In this document: positions 8,463 through 17,885 of the stretch, one piece after another | Position numbering within the stretch: the stretch's first letter is position 1 | Layout: the number at the start of each line of letters is the position of its first letter | From: Glycomyces buryatensis | GTDB lineage: Bacteria > Actinomycetota > Actinomycetes > Mycobacteriales > Micromonosporaceae | Assembly: GCF_004912275.1 (NCBI RefSeq) | Contig: NZ_STGY01000072.1 | Coordinates: 159,323 to 219,538, forward strand | DNA length: 60,216 bases | Direction: 5' to 3' | The notes under the pieces: generated by a model | Databases searched by the model: none | Seen by the model: only the letters and a program-made list of their open reading frames with translations | Told to the model about the DNA's origin: nothing | Position numbers and translations under genes: made by a program

Positions 8463-10646
8463 ATGACCCTCATTGCCCGCAGATCTCCACGCCGATGGGG
8501 ACCCCTCGTCGCCGCGGCGTTGTTCGCCTTGGCCTTGGCCGGGCCCGCGGCTTCCGGATCCGCCGCCGAGGACGAAAGCCCGGCGCAGACTGAGGTCCAA
8601 GCCGCTGCCGCCGACTTGACCACCGCCGATGGCCTCGAGACGATGGTCTCGGACTACGAGACGCGTGTCCCCACGGAGTACACGACCGAATCCTGGGAGC
8701 CCTTCGCCGAAGCCCTGACCACCGCGGCCGACATCTCCGAGGACGATGCGGCGACCGAGTCCGAGGTCGCGGACGCGAAGACGGAACTGCAGACCGCCGC
8801 CTCGGAGCTGGAAGTCCTCCAGTCGACGTTCGAGACCATCACCAACAACACCTTCTGGAGGGACACCGCCGGCAACCCCATCTACTCCCAGGGCGGCGGG
8901 GTCTTCAAGTTCGGCGACACCTACTACTGGTACGGCGTGCACTACCGCGGCGCCGAGTCCTACCTGGCCAACCCGACGCAGAAGTACGACAACCAGGTCA
9001 GCTTCAGGTCGATCCCGGTGTACTCCTCGCAGGACCTGGTGAACTGGAAGTTCGAGAACAACGTCGCCACGACCTCGACGGGACTCGGCAACCTGGGCGG
9101 CACCATGGGCAACGCCGGCTGGATCGGGCGCCTGGGTGTCTCCTACAACGAGAACACCGGCAAGTACGTCCTCCCGGTGCAGATGTGGCGCCCCTCGCAC
9201 GACCACGGCGTGCTGTTCCTGCAGGGCAACTCGCCCACCGGCAATTTCACTTTCGGCAACTTCCAGAGGCAGGTCACGAACTCGCCGACGACCGGTACCG
9301 GCGACCAGACCGTCTTCACCGACGAGGACGGGCAGGACTACCTGATCTTCTCCAACCGCGAGGGCCGCTCCCGAGCGTTCGTCTCCAAGCTCCGTGCGTC
9401 CGACTCGCTCTATGCGGAGCCGGCGGTCGAGATCGGCCGCAATGGCGACGGCCGCGAGGGCAACGCGATGTTCAAGCTCGACGGCAAGTACCACATGTGC
9501 GCCTCGGACCTGCACGGCTGGAACACCTCGGTCAACTACTGCCTCGACTCCACTCAGGGCAGGGTCCAGGGCGACTACACGGGCTACTACACGATGCCGG
9601 GCACCCAGATGGACTACAGCCACGTGACCCAGACCGGGTTCTTCGTGACCGTCAAAGGGACGCAGCAGGAAACGGTGCTCTACGCGGGCGACCGCTGGGC
9701 CGATTTCGCGTGGAACGGGATCGGCTACAACCAGTGGGTGCCGATCACGAAGGAGGGCACCGGGATCCGCTTCCACTCGATGAGCCAGTGGCAGTTCAAC
9801 GCGACGACCGGTGAATTCCGCGTCGCACCCGGCAACAACTACATCCTCAACCCCGACATCCAGGCCGACCGGATCATCGTCTCGAACGTGGTCGGGTGGA
9901 CCAGGACCGGTTCCGGCGGCGTTACCAACGTCAACGGCGGGGCGAACGGGAGCCGCTTCGCGCTGCAGGTGAGCAACGGGTCCGGCGTCCGGCAGCAGAT
10001 GCAGGTGCCCTCGGGCACCTACACGCTCGGCCTGTACACCAAGGGCTCCGGCCGGGTGACCGTCACCGGCGCCGACGGCCAGGTGCACACCCTCAACGTC
10101 CCGTCGTCGAGCGGCTGGTCCAAGCGCGAGCTCACCGGCATCACGCTGCCGGCCGGGACCGCCACGGTAACCGTCAATGGCGGGAGCGGCAACCTCACCG
10201 CCGACCAGTTCTCGCTCGTCAGGCAGGGCGGGGACGATCCCGGTCCGGGGGACGCGACGCGCTATGAGGCCGAGGGCTCCGGGGCAACCTGCACCGGCAC
10301 CATCGACTCCAACCACTCGGGCTATTCCGGGACCGGATTCTGCAACGGCGACAACACCGACAGCGCCTATGCCGAGTTCACCGTGCAGGCGTCGGCCGCC
10401 GGGACGGCGACCCTGGACCTCCGGTTCGCCAACGGCAGCAGCGCCGGACGCCCGGCCGACCTGATCGTGAACGGAACCAGGGTCGAGACGGCCTCGTTCG
10501 CGTCCACCGGTTCGTGGACGGGCTGGTCCACGCAGACCGTCACCGTCCAACTGGTCGCGGGCGCCAACACCATCCGATTGGACCCGACCACCGCGAACGG
10601 TCTGCCCAACATCGATTACCTCGACGTCGCGCAGGCGAGCGGCTAG
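8463..10646 (+). CDS. Secreted GH43-type glycosidase with FIVAR-like repeat and CBM35 (copy B)
   Basis: The product has 727 aa from the ATG at 8463 (GAGAGG seven bases upstream); an earlier in-frame ATG at 8316 has no signal peptide. Order of parts: Sec signal (1-36, ending GSAAE); one FIVAR-like repeat (about 57-120); a GH43-type propeller (about 125-450) with IYSQGGGVFKFGDTYYWYG; a galactose-binding-like domain; and a C-terminal CBM35 (about 600-727, from TRYEAEGSGATC to PNIDYLDV). It is a clear paralogue of copy A, with the FIVAR DNA almost identical. The same catalytic role, probably on galactan or arabinogalactan, is expected; the CBM35 may add affinity for uronic acid or galactose-rich chains. 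Confidence 0.83.
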   Translation: MTLIARRSPRRWGPLVAAALFALALAGPAASGSAAEDESPAQTEVQAAAADLTTADGLETMVSDYETRVPTEYTTESWEPFAEALTTAADISEDDAATESEVADAKTELQTAASELEVLQSTFETITNNTFWRDTAGNPIYSQGGGVFKFGDTYYWYGVHYRGAESYLANPTQKYDNQVSFRSIPVYSSQDLVNWKFENNVATTSTGLGNLGGTMGNAGWIGRLGVSYNENTGKYVLPVQMWRPSHDHGVLFLQGNSPTGNFTFGNFQRQVTNSPTTGTGDQTVFTDEDGQDYLIFSNREGRSRAFVSKLRASDSLYAEPAVEIGRNGDGREGNAMFKLDGKYHMCASDLHGWNTSVNYCLDSTQGRVQGDYTGYYTMPGTQMDYSHVTQTGFFVTVKGTQQETVLYAGDRWADFAWNGIGYNQWVPITKEGTGIRFHSMSQWQFNATTGEFRVAPGNNYILNPDIQADRIIVSNVVGWTRTGSGGVTNVNGGANGSRFALQVSNGSGVRQQMQVPSGTYTLGLYTKGSGRVTVTGADGQVHTLNVPSSSGWSKRELTGITLPAGTATVTVNGGSGNLTADQFSLVRQGGDDPGPGDATRYEAEGSGATCTGTIDSNHSGYSGTGFCNGDNTDSAYAEFTVQASAAGTATLDLRFANGSSAGRPADLIVNGTRVETASFASTGSWTGWSTQTVTVQLVAGANTIRLDPTTANGLPNIDYLDVAQASG

Positions 10647-10777
10647 GGGTTCGTAACCACCCCCTAACCACTGCCGGAGGCTGCGGGGAGGCGGATTCGA
10701 CTCCGTCTCCCTCGCGGTCTCCCGGATCAACCGGTCGAATCCTCCCCCATTTCTCCAACATCACGGGTCTGCCGCTG

Positions 10778-10858
10778 TTTCGTCCATGTCCTTCAGAGAA
10801 ATGACCATCGACAGGCACGTCAGGCGTTCGTAAGGTCGAGTGCATGTCATCCGAGCCG
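10778..10858 (+). repeat. Copy 2 of the 81-bp promoter repeat: leaderless promoter of the DUF5107 operon
   Basis: TCGACA (10808-10813), 17 bases and TAAGGT (10831-10836) lie so that only seven bases separate the -10 box from the ATG at 10844. Transcription should start at or next to the A of the ATG, giving a leaderless mRNA. The TGAC/GTCA half-sites around the -35 box (10802-10805, 10819-10822) are conserved in both copies. Confidence 0.75.
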
Positions 10859-13800
10859 ACGAGAATCGTCCTACCCGAAGCCCCGGCCCCGCTCACCGGC
10901 ACGCCGGTGAAGGCTTGGCGCGAGGCGGTCTCGATCGATACCTACGCGCCGGACGACCCCGACCGCTACCCGGCCTATCTCGACCAGCGCGTCTACCAGG
11001 GCTCCTCCGGCGCGGTCTATCCGCTGCCGTTCATCGACGCGGTCGCCCGCGAGAAGGCGTCGCGTCATTGGGATCCGATCCACCTCGAGAACGAGTACGT
11101 GCGGCTGATGATCCTCCCCGAACTCGGCGGCAGAATCCACATCGGACTCGACAAGACGCGCGGCTACGACTTCTTCTACCGCAACGACGTCATCAAGCCC
11201 GCGCTCGTGGGTCTGGCGGGCCCCTGGGTCTCCGGCGGCGTCGAGTTCAACTGGCCCCAGCACCACCGCCCTGCCACCCATCTGCCCGTCGAGACCGCGA
11301 TCGAGCATGGGGACGACGGCGCGGTCACCGTCTGGTGCTCCGACCACGATCCGTTCGCCCGCATGCAGGGCATGCACGGCATCCGCCTGCGTCCGAAAAG
11401 CGCGCTGGTGGAGCTGCGCGGCCACCTGGTGAACCGGTCGGCGGAGGTCCAGACCTTCCTGTGGTGGGCGAACGCGGCGGCCGAATCCCACGACGACTAC
11501 CAGTCGTTCTTCCCCACGGATGTGCATGTGGTCGCCGACCACGCCAAGCGCGCCACCGCGACCTTCCCCGCGGCCGACGGCCGCTACTACGGGGTGGACT
11601 ATCCGGCCCGCCGCACTCCTGAGCGCCCCGACGGCGACCGGCTCGACTGGTACCGCAACATCCCCGTCCCGACCTCTTACATGTGTCTGGGCACTGAGGA
11701 CGACTTCTTCGGCGGCTACGACCATGCCGCGCGTGCCGGGTTCGTCTACTGGGCCGACCACCGCACCGCCCCCGGCAAGAAGCAGTGGACCTGGGGCAAC
11801 GCCCCCTTCGGCCGGGCCTGGGACGCCCACCTCACCGACGACAACGGGCCCTATGTGGAACTGATGGCCGGAGTGTTCACCGACAACCAGCCCGACTTCG
11901 CGTTCCTTGCACCCGGCGAGACGAAGACGTTCTCGCAGTACTGGTACCCGATCCAGGACACCGGCCCCGTCCACCAGGCCACACTCGACGCCGCCGTCCG
12001 CCTCGACGTCGGCACCACCGTAGGCGGCACGCACGCCCGGATCGCCGCAGCAGTCACCGCCCCGCGCCCAGGTGCTCGCGTGGTGCTGCGCGTCGGCGGC
12101 AGAGTGATGCACGAAGCGGTCGTCGATCTGGCTCCCGGTGATCCGTATGTCCGCGAGGTCCGCTTGCACGAGGTCGCCGATCCCCACGAATGTGAACTCG
12201 TTGTCGTGCACCGCAATGCGGTGCTGGTCTCCTGGCGTCCCCGCCCCGAACCCGCGAAGCCGCCTGCCGCTGAGTCCGCGACCGAGCCGCCCGCGCCGGC
12301 CGATATCGATTCGGTCGACGAGCTGTACCTCACCGGCCTGCACCTCGATCAGTACCGGCACGCCACCCGCAGGCCCGAGCCGTACTGGGAGGAGGCCCTG
12401 CGCCGCGATCCCGGTGACGCCCGGTGCAACACGGCGCTGGCCGGGCGGCTGGCCCGCGCGGGACGACTTGCCGAGGCCGAGGAGCACCTGCGCACGGCCA
12501 TCGCCCGGCTGACGCGCCGCAACCCGAATCCCCGCGACGGCGAGTCGCACTACCTGCTCGGCCTCGTCCTCGCTCGCCAGGGCCGCCACGCCGACGCCAA
12601 GGCGGCGTTCGGAAAGGCCCTGTGGGATCGGGCTTGGGCCGACGCCGCCACGGTCGCCTCGGCGCGCGTCGCTCTCGCAGCCGGGCGCGATGCGGACGCT
12701 GAGGCCGATCTCGCCGTGCTGCTCGAGCGCTGCCCGGGTCACACGCAGGCCCGCAATCTCATGGCGGTGGCGGTCCTGCGGCGCGGAGACCGGGTTCGTG
12801 CGGCCGCGATCGTGCGGGAGACCCTGCGGGGCAACCCACTCGACGCCTGGGCCCGCGATCTGGCCCACCGGCTCGGCTCCGACGCCCAGCCCACCACCGA
12901 CCCGACGATCGCCATGGATGTCGCCCTCGAATACCGCTCGATCCGCGAGGATGCGTTCGCGCTCGGCCTCTTCGACACCGCCGCGCAGCTCGTATCCGCT
13001 TCCGGCCAGGTCAATGTCGCCCCGCTCGCCTGGCTCCACCGCGCCGACCTCGAGTTCGAACGCGGGGACGAGACCGCCGCCGACCTTGCACTGCAACAGA
13101 TCCACGACCTCGACCGCACCTGGTGCTTCCCCTCGGCCGCCGACAATGACGCCCTGGCGCGCCTGCGCGAGCGCCGCCCCGACGACGCCATCCTCGCCGG
13201 CCTCGCCGGGCACTGGCTCTACGCCGCCAACCGCCGCCACGAAGCGATCGCCGCCTGGGAGGCGGCCGCCACCACCGGCGACCCGGTCGTCCTGCGCAAC
13301 CTCGGCGTCGCCGCCCACAACGTCCAAGGCGATCCCGAGCGCGCCGCCCACTGGTACGGGCGCGCCCGCGCCGCCGCACCCGACGACGCCAGGCTCCTCT
13401 ACGAGTCCGACCAGCTCGACGCCCGCCGCGGCATCTCCCCCGAACGCCGCCTCGCGGTCCTGGAGGGACGCCGCGACCTGGTCGGGCTCCGCGACGACCT
13501 GTCGGTGCAGCTCGCCGAACTCCTCACCGCCGCAAGACGTCCGAGCGAGGCGATCGACGTGCTGGCGGGCCGCGACTTCCAGCCCTGGGAAGGCGGCGAA
13601 GGCCGCGTCCTCGCCGCCTGGGAAGCGGCCCACCTCGCCCTCGCCCGCGACGCCCTCACCGCAGGCGATGCCCACCGCGCCGTGGTCCACGCCCGGGCCG
13701 CGCTCGACCCCGCCCCGAATCTCGGGGAGGCCCGCCACCTGCTGGCCAACACCGCCGACCTCCACCTGTTGCTCGGCGACGCGTTGGCGGCCATGGAGGA

Positions 13801-14212
13801 TCCCGTCGCCGCCCGGGACGCATGGGAGCAGGCCGCCGCCCAGCAGGGCGACTTCCAGACCATGCAAGTCCAGGCCCACTCCGAGCACACCGCCGCCGCC
13901 GTCACCGCGCTGCGGCGCCTGGGCAAGACCGACGCCGCGCAGGCGCTGCGCGACGACCTCGCCCGCTACATCGAGGAACAGGACCGGACCGAGGCCCGGA
14001 TCGACTACTTCGCCACCTCACTGCCGACCATGCTGCTGTTCACCGTCGACATCCAGGCCGCCCACGACACCCGGGTCCGGGTGCTGCGGGCGCAGCTCGC
14101 GCACCTGGACGGCGCCTTCGACCGCGCTGCGGCCCTTGCCGATGCCGTGCTCGAGCGCGACCCGCTCAACGGCGCCGCCCGCGCCATCGCCGCACCGACC
14201 CCGACCCGTTGA
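10844..14212 (+). CDS. DUF5107 domain and TPR protein, first gene of a sugar operon
   Basis: The product has 1122 aa with no signal peptide. Residues of about 40-360 form a DUF5107-type beta-sandwich related to mutarotase-like folds (ILPELGGRIHIGLDKTRGYDFFYRN, GGVEFNWPQHH, TFLWWANAA). The rest is a long series of TPR-type helical pairs (YLLGLVLARQGRHADAKAAFGKAL and similar). Such proteins sit repeatedly in carbohydrate operons of actinobacteria; the domain may bind or process an oligosaccharide but the reaction is unknown to me. It is followed after 26 bases by the GH35 gene, which has its own ribosome site. The start at 10844 is supported by the leaderless promoter, since there is no ribosome-binding site upstream. 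Confidence 0.8.
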   Translation: MSSEPTRIVLPEAPAPLTGTPVKAWREAVSIDTYAPDDPDRYPAYLDQRVYQGSSGAVYPLPFIDAVAREKASRHWDPIHLENEYVRLMILPELGGRIHIGLDKTRGYDFFYRNDVIKPALVGLAGPWVSGGVEFNWPQHHRPATHLPVETAIEHGDDGAVTVWCSDHDPFARMQGMHGIRLRPKSALVELRGHLVNRSAEVQTFLWWANAAAESHDDYQSFFPTDVHVVADHAKRATATFPAADGRYYGVDYPARRTPERPDGDRLDWYRNIPVPTSYMCLGTEDDFFGGYDHAARAGFVYWADHRTAPGKKQWTWGNAPFGRAWDAHLTDDNGPYVELMAGVFTDNQPDFAFLAPGETKTFSQYWYPIQDTGPVHQATLDAAVRLDVGTTVGGTHARIAAAVTAPRPGARVVLRVGGRVMHEAVVDLAPGDPYVREVRLHEVADPHECELVVVHRNAVLVSWRPRPEPAKPPAAESATEPPAPADIDSVDELYLTGLHLDQYRHATRRPEPYWEEALRRDPGDARCNTALAGRLARAGRLAEAEEHLRTAIARLTRRNPNPRDGESHYLLGLVLARQGRHADAKAAFGKALWDRAWADAATVASARVALAAGRDADAEADLAVLLERCPGHTQARNLMAVAVLRRGDRVRAAAIVRETLRGNPLDAWARDLAHRLGSDAQPTTDPTIAMDVALEYRSIREDAFALGLFDTAAQLVSASGQVNVAPLAWLHRADLEFERGDETAADLALQQIHDLDRTWCFPSAADNDALARLRERRPDDAILAGLAGHWLYAANRRHEAIAAWEAAATTGDPVVLRNLGVAAHNVQGDPERAAHWYGRARAAAPDDARLLYESDQLDARRGISPERRLAVLEGRRDLVGLRDDLSVQLAELLTAARRPSEAIDVLAGRDFQPWEGGEGRVLAAWEAAHLALARDALTAGDAHRAVVHARAALDPAPNLGEARHLLANTADLHLLLGDALAAMEDPVAARDAWEQAAAQQGDFQTMQVQAHSEHTAAAVTALRRLGKTDAAQALRDDLARYIEEQDRTEARIDYFATSLPTMLLFTVDIQAAHDTRVRVLRAQLAHLDGAFDRAAALADAVLERDPLNGAARAIAAPTPTR

Positions 14213-14238
14213 CCACCTCACGTTCGCAAAGGAGCGAC

Positions 14239-16569
14239 ATGAAGGATCCGTCCCCTGCCCGCGCACTGCGCGTCGGCGCACCTCCACCGCCGCCCCGCGG
14301 CCACCTGCCCCTCGGCGAGCCCGCGGGAGCACCCGACCGGATCGAGGTCACCGGCCGCTGGATCGAGCGCGCCGGACGCCCATGGTTCCCGGTCACCGGC
14401 GAGATCCACTACTCCCGGCTCCCGCGCGACCGCTGGAACGAGGTCCTCGGCCACGCCCGCGCCGGCGGCCTCGACTCCGTCGCCACCTATGTGTTCTGGG
14501 CCGCCCACGAGTCCGAACCGGGACGCTTCGACTGGAGGGGGAACCTCGACCTGCGCGCCTTCGTCGAACTCGCCGCCGACCACGGACTCGACGTCATCGT
14601 GCGCCTCGGCCCCTGGGGCCACGGCGAGTACCGCAACGGCGGCTTCCCCGACTGGGTCCTGGAGCGCGGCCTGCGGAACCGCACGAACGACCCGGACTAC
14701 CTCACGCTGATGCGCCCGCTCTACGCCCAGACCATCGCCCGACTGCGGGGCTTGACCCACGCCGAGGGCGGACCGGTCATCGGCGCGCAGGTCGAAAACG
14801 AGCTGTACGACCAGCCCGAACACCTCGCGACCTTGCGCGACATCGCCGAGGAGCGCGGGCTGCGCGTGCCGATCTGGACGGCGACCGGCTGGGGCGGGGC
14901 GCAGGTGCCCCAGACGCTCCTGCCGGTCTACAGTGCCTACGCCGACGGGTTCTGGGAGGACGAGACCACCGAATGGCCCGCGTTCGCCCCGGTCCACTTC
15001 CGCTACAGCGAGTTCCGCGACGACCTCACCGTCGGGGCCGACCTCCGCGAAGCCCTCGACGGCACCACCGCCGCCGATCCTGCGAAGGCCGACGAGCGGC
15101 TGCCGTTCGCCACGTGCGAACTCGGCGGCGGCATGCACGTGGCCTACCACCGCCGGCCCCTCGTCTCGGGCGAGGACGTCGCCGCGCTGGCCCTCGCCAA
15201 GATCGGGTCCGGTTCGGCCTGGCAGGGCTACTACATGTACGCCGGCGGCACCCAGCGCATCGGACCGCTAGGGAGCGAACAGGAGTCGCAGGCCACCGGC
15301 TACCCCAACGACGTCCCGGCCCTGAGCTACGACTTCCACGCCCCGATCGGCGAGCACGGCCAGATCCGGCCCCACCATCACTACCTGCGCCGCCAGCACC
15401 TGTGGCTCCGCGAGGAGGGGCACCGCCTCGCCACCATGACCGCCACTGTGGGCGGCGGCAGCGACGACCCGAACGACCTGCGCTGGGCGGTCCGCTCGGA
15501 CGGCGCGAGCGGCTACCTGTTCCTCACCACCTACCAGCCTCCCAAGCGGCCCTTGGCATCGCAGCCCGGCGTGCAGTTCGCCGTCGCCTTCGACGACGCC
15601 GAGATCACGGTCCCGACCACTGCCGTGGACGTCCCGGCCGGGCAGTCGCTGGTGTGGCCGCTGCGCTATCCGCTCACCTCCGATCTGGAGCTGCGCAGCG
15701 CCACCGCGCAGCTGCTGACGCGCATCAGCGACGACGAGGGCGACCTCGTGGTCCTCGCCGCCACTCCCGGCATCCCGGTCGAGATCGTCCTGGGCGACGG
15801 AACCGCCGTCGACCTGCCCGCCCCGCCGGGCCCGGACTGCCTCATCGGCCTGCCCGGTGTGCGGCTGCTGGTCCTGGACGAGGCGAGCGCGAACCGCCTC
15901 TACCGGCTCGATCTCGCCGGGCGCGACCGCCTCGTCCTGGCCGACGCTCCTGTGTGGGCCGACGGGGAAGACCTCGTCATCCAATCCGAGAGCGCACACG
16001 TCGACGTCGCCGTCCTGCCCGCACCCGACGGATTCGGCGCCGACAGTGCCGCCAGCGCCGACCTCGACGGCCCTCGCGCCCAAGGACTCTGGCGGTCCTG
16101 GACCGTCGCCGCTCACAGCGCCGGCCCGGTCCCGCTGCCCGTCGAGCACCGACCCCGGCACGGGCCCCCACCCGAACCCGGACGCGGCGGCCCCCTGCGG
16201 CGCCTCAGCGCCCCGAGCGATTACTCGAACGCGGCGACCGTCCACATCGAAGTCCCGTCCGAAGCATTCGAAACCGACCGGACACTGCTCCGGCTGGAGT
16301 GGACCGGCGACACCGGCCGCGCCTTCATCGGCGACCGCCTCGTCTCCGACCACTTCTGGCACGGCCGCGCCTGGGACATCGACCTCACCCCGTACCGCGA
16401 GGCGGTCGCCGAGCACGGCGTCCGGCTCGAGCTCCTGCCCTGGCGGCGCGCGACTGGCGTGTGGGTCGACCCGTCCGTGCGCGACGCCGCCGACGGGATC
16501 ACGATCGACGCCGCCACCGCCGTCCGGGTCACCAAGATCCGACTCAGCGCCAGAAAGGAGCCGTCATGA
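14239..16569 (+). CDS. GH35 beta-galactosidase, cytoplasmic
   Basis: The product has 776 aa from the ATG at 14239 (AAAGGAG five bases upstream). The GH35 barrel covers about 35-370: GEIHYSRLPRDRW, then Glu188 in QVENELY (acid/base) and Glu294 in ATCELGGG (nucleophile). Beta-rich domains follow. There is no signal peptide, so it probably cleaves terminal beta-galactose from oligosaccharides brought in by the transporter encoded just downstream. The stop overlaps the next start as ATGA. Confidence 0.92.
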   Translation: MKDPSPARALRVGAPPPPPRGHLPLGEPAGAPDRIEVTGRWIERAGRPWFPVTGEIHYSRLPRDRWNEVLGHARAGGLDSVATYVFWAAHESEPGRFDWRGNLDLRAFVELAADHGLDVIVRLGPWGHGEYRNGGFPDWVLERGLRNRTNDPDYLTLMRPLYAQTIARLRGLTHAEGGPVIGAQVENELYDQPEHLATLRDIAEERGLRVPIWTATGWGGAQVPQTLLPVYSAYADGFWEDETTEWPAFAPVHFRYSEFRDDLTVGADLREALDGTTAADPAKADERLPFATCELGGGMHVAYHRRPLVSGEDVAALALAKIGSGSAWQGYYMYAGGTQRIGPLGSEQESQATGYPNDVPALSYDFHAPIGEHGQIRPHHHYLRRQHLWLREEGHRLATMTATVGGGSDDPNDLRWAVRSDGASGYLFLTTYQPPKRPLASQPGVQFAVAFDDAEITVPTTAVDVPAGQSLVWPLRYPLTSDLELRSATAQLLTRISDDEGDLVVLAATPGIPVEIVLGDGTAVDLPAPPGPDCLIGLPGVRLLVLDEASANRLYRLDLAGRDRLVLADAPVWADGEDLVIQSESAHVDVAVLPAPDGFGADSAASADLDGPRAQGLWRSWTVAAHSAGPVPLPVEHRPRHGPPPEPGRGGPLRRLSAPSDYSNAATVHIEVPSEAFETDRTLLRLEWTGDTGRAFIGDRLVSDHFWHGRAWDIDLTPYREAVAEHGVRLELLPWRRATGVWVDPSVRDAADGITIDAATAVRVTKIRLSARKEPS

Positions 16570-17885
16570 CCATCGACCGCAGACAACTGCTGCGCCTGAC
16601 CGCAGCCGCCGGTCTCGGCACCGGAGCCCTCGCCTCGTGCGCCTCGCCCACGGCAGGCCCACCGCTCCGCTCCGGCCAAGCCGACCTGACGATGTGGACA
16701 CACGACCCGGGATACGCGTCGTTCTTCACCGAAGCCGCGACCGACGCCGAAATCGTCGGCGGCAGCGCGTGGACCTACTCGGTCGAAGTCGCCTCGGTCG
16801 CCGCGGACGCCCTCGTCACACGAATGATCACCCAGGCGGTCGCGCAGCGGCCCCTGCCGACCCTCGCCGGGCTCGAACTCGGCCAGTTCCCGCGCATGAT
16901 GCGGGCCGACATCGCCGAGAACCTCCTGGTCGACCTCACGCCCCTGACCGAATCCCTCGGAGACCGACTGCTCAAGACCCAGCCGTACACCGTGGACGGC
17001 AAGGTCTACGCCCTCGAGTCCGACAACTCGGTCTCGGTCATGTACTACCGGGCCGACGAGTTCGAGCGGCTCGGCATCCCCGACGACGTCGAGACCTGGG
17101 AAGAGCTGCTCGACATCGGCGCCCAGGTCGCCGCCGACACCGGCCAGTCGATCGGCATGGTCTCCGACGGAGACAACACCGCGATCGTCCAGGGCTTCAT
17201 GCAGTTCCTCCTCCAACGCGGCGGCGGACTGTTCGACGCCGACGGCGAGCTCACAGTGGAATCCGAGGAGTCCGTCGAAGTTCTCGAGCTCATGGCCGAG
17301 GGCGTCCGCACCGGCGCGTTCGTGTCGCTCACCGACCCGTACGGCAGCGCCACCGGCGCCGCGCTCAAGGACGGCAGACTCATCGCCACCGTCATGCCGA
17401 ACTGGTACAAGGTCTACGGCCTCGAAGCCAACGTCCCCGACCAGGCCGGCCTGTGGCGGGCGCGCAACATCCCGCGCTTCTCCAGCGGCGGCTCCATCTC
17501 CTCCACCATGGGCGGCACCGCCTTCGGTGTAGTCAAAGACCAGGTCCTCACCGACGCGGCCGTCGACTTCCTCGAACGCAGCTACCTGACCCCCGAGGGC
17601 CAGCTCGCCCGCTACTGGGCCGGGGCCTACCTGCCCACCCTCGCCGACCTCTACGAGACCCCCGAATTCCAGGACATCACCGATCCCTACCTCGGCGACC
17701 AGCGCATCTTCGAAACCTACGGCGCGGCCGTCGAGGAGCTGCCCGGCTTCTACCAGGGCGCCGGCCTCCCTGTCCTGCGCGACAGCCTCGGCGGGCCCAT
17801 CCTGCGGGCCCAGCGCGGCGAGATCGACGCCGAGGCCGCCCTGGAAGAGGGCGTGCGCGCATACGAAAGGCAGGCACCCCGATGA
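16566..17885 (+). CDS. ABC transporter sugar-binding lipoprotein
   Basis: The product has 439 aa. The N-terminus combines twin arginines (DRRQLLRL) with a lipobox (GALASC, acylated Cys25), so it is a membrane-anchored lipoprotein. It is a CUT1-type periplasmic-binding-like fold of normal length (YTVDGKVYALESDNSVSVMYYRAD; ETWEELLD). It captures an oligosaccharide for the two permeases that follow. The start overlaps the GH35 stop (ATGA, 16566-16569) and its stop overlaps the first permease. The ligand is inferred from neighbours to be a galactose-containing oligosaccharide. Confidence 0.93.
   Translation: MTIDRRQLLRLTAAAGLGTGALASCASPTAGPPLRSGQADLTMWTHDPGYASFFTEAATDAEIVGGSAWTYSVEVASVAADALVTRMITQAVAQRPLPTLAGLELGQFPRMMRADIAENLLVDLTPLTESLGDRLLKTQPYTVDGKVYALESDNSVSVMYYRADEFERLGIPDDVETWEELLDIGAQVAADTGQSIGMVSDGDNTAIVQGFMQFLLQRGGGLFDADGELTVESEESVEVLELMAEGVRTGAFVSLTDPYGSATGAALKDGRLIATVMPNWYKVYGLEANVPDQAGLWRARNIPRFSSGGSISSTMGGTAFGVVKDQVLTDAAVDFLERSYLTPEGQLARYWAGAYLPTLADLYETPEFQDITDPYLGDQRIFETYGAAVEELPGFYQGAGLPVLRDSLGGPILRAQRGEIDAEAALEEGVRAYERQAPR

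Noticed and set aside
8418..10730. A 770-codon minus-strand frame opposite GH43 copy B, with similar frames opposite copy A and the GH42 gene
   Set aside because: Antisense shadows caused by codon bias; no signal, motif or start site, and the plus strand encodes recognised enzymes.
10871..13888. A 1005-codon open frame on the minus strand opposite the DUF5107-TPR gene
   Set aside because: It is a mirror of a high-GC gene: its amino acids are repetitive Gly/Val/Arg/Asp without motifs, while the plus strand has clear domains and a promoter.
16563..16577. ATGACCATCGAC at the start of the binding-protein gene, matching part of the 81-bp promoter repeat
   Set aside because: The match is short, lies inside coding sequence at a coupled start and is not followed by the rest of the block; chance similarity.
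12690..17885. A very long plus-strand frame joining the operon region to the binding-protein gene
   Set aside because: Only the part from 16566 encodes a protein family; the upstream part is Arg/Pro/Ser-rich shadow of the DUF5107 and GH35 genes.
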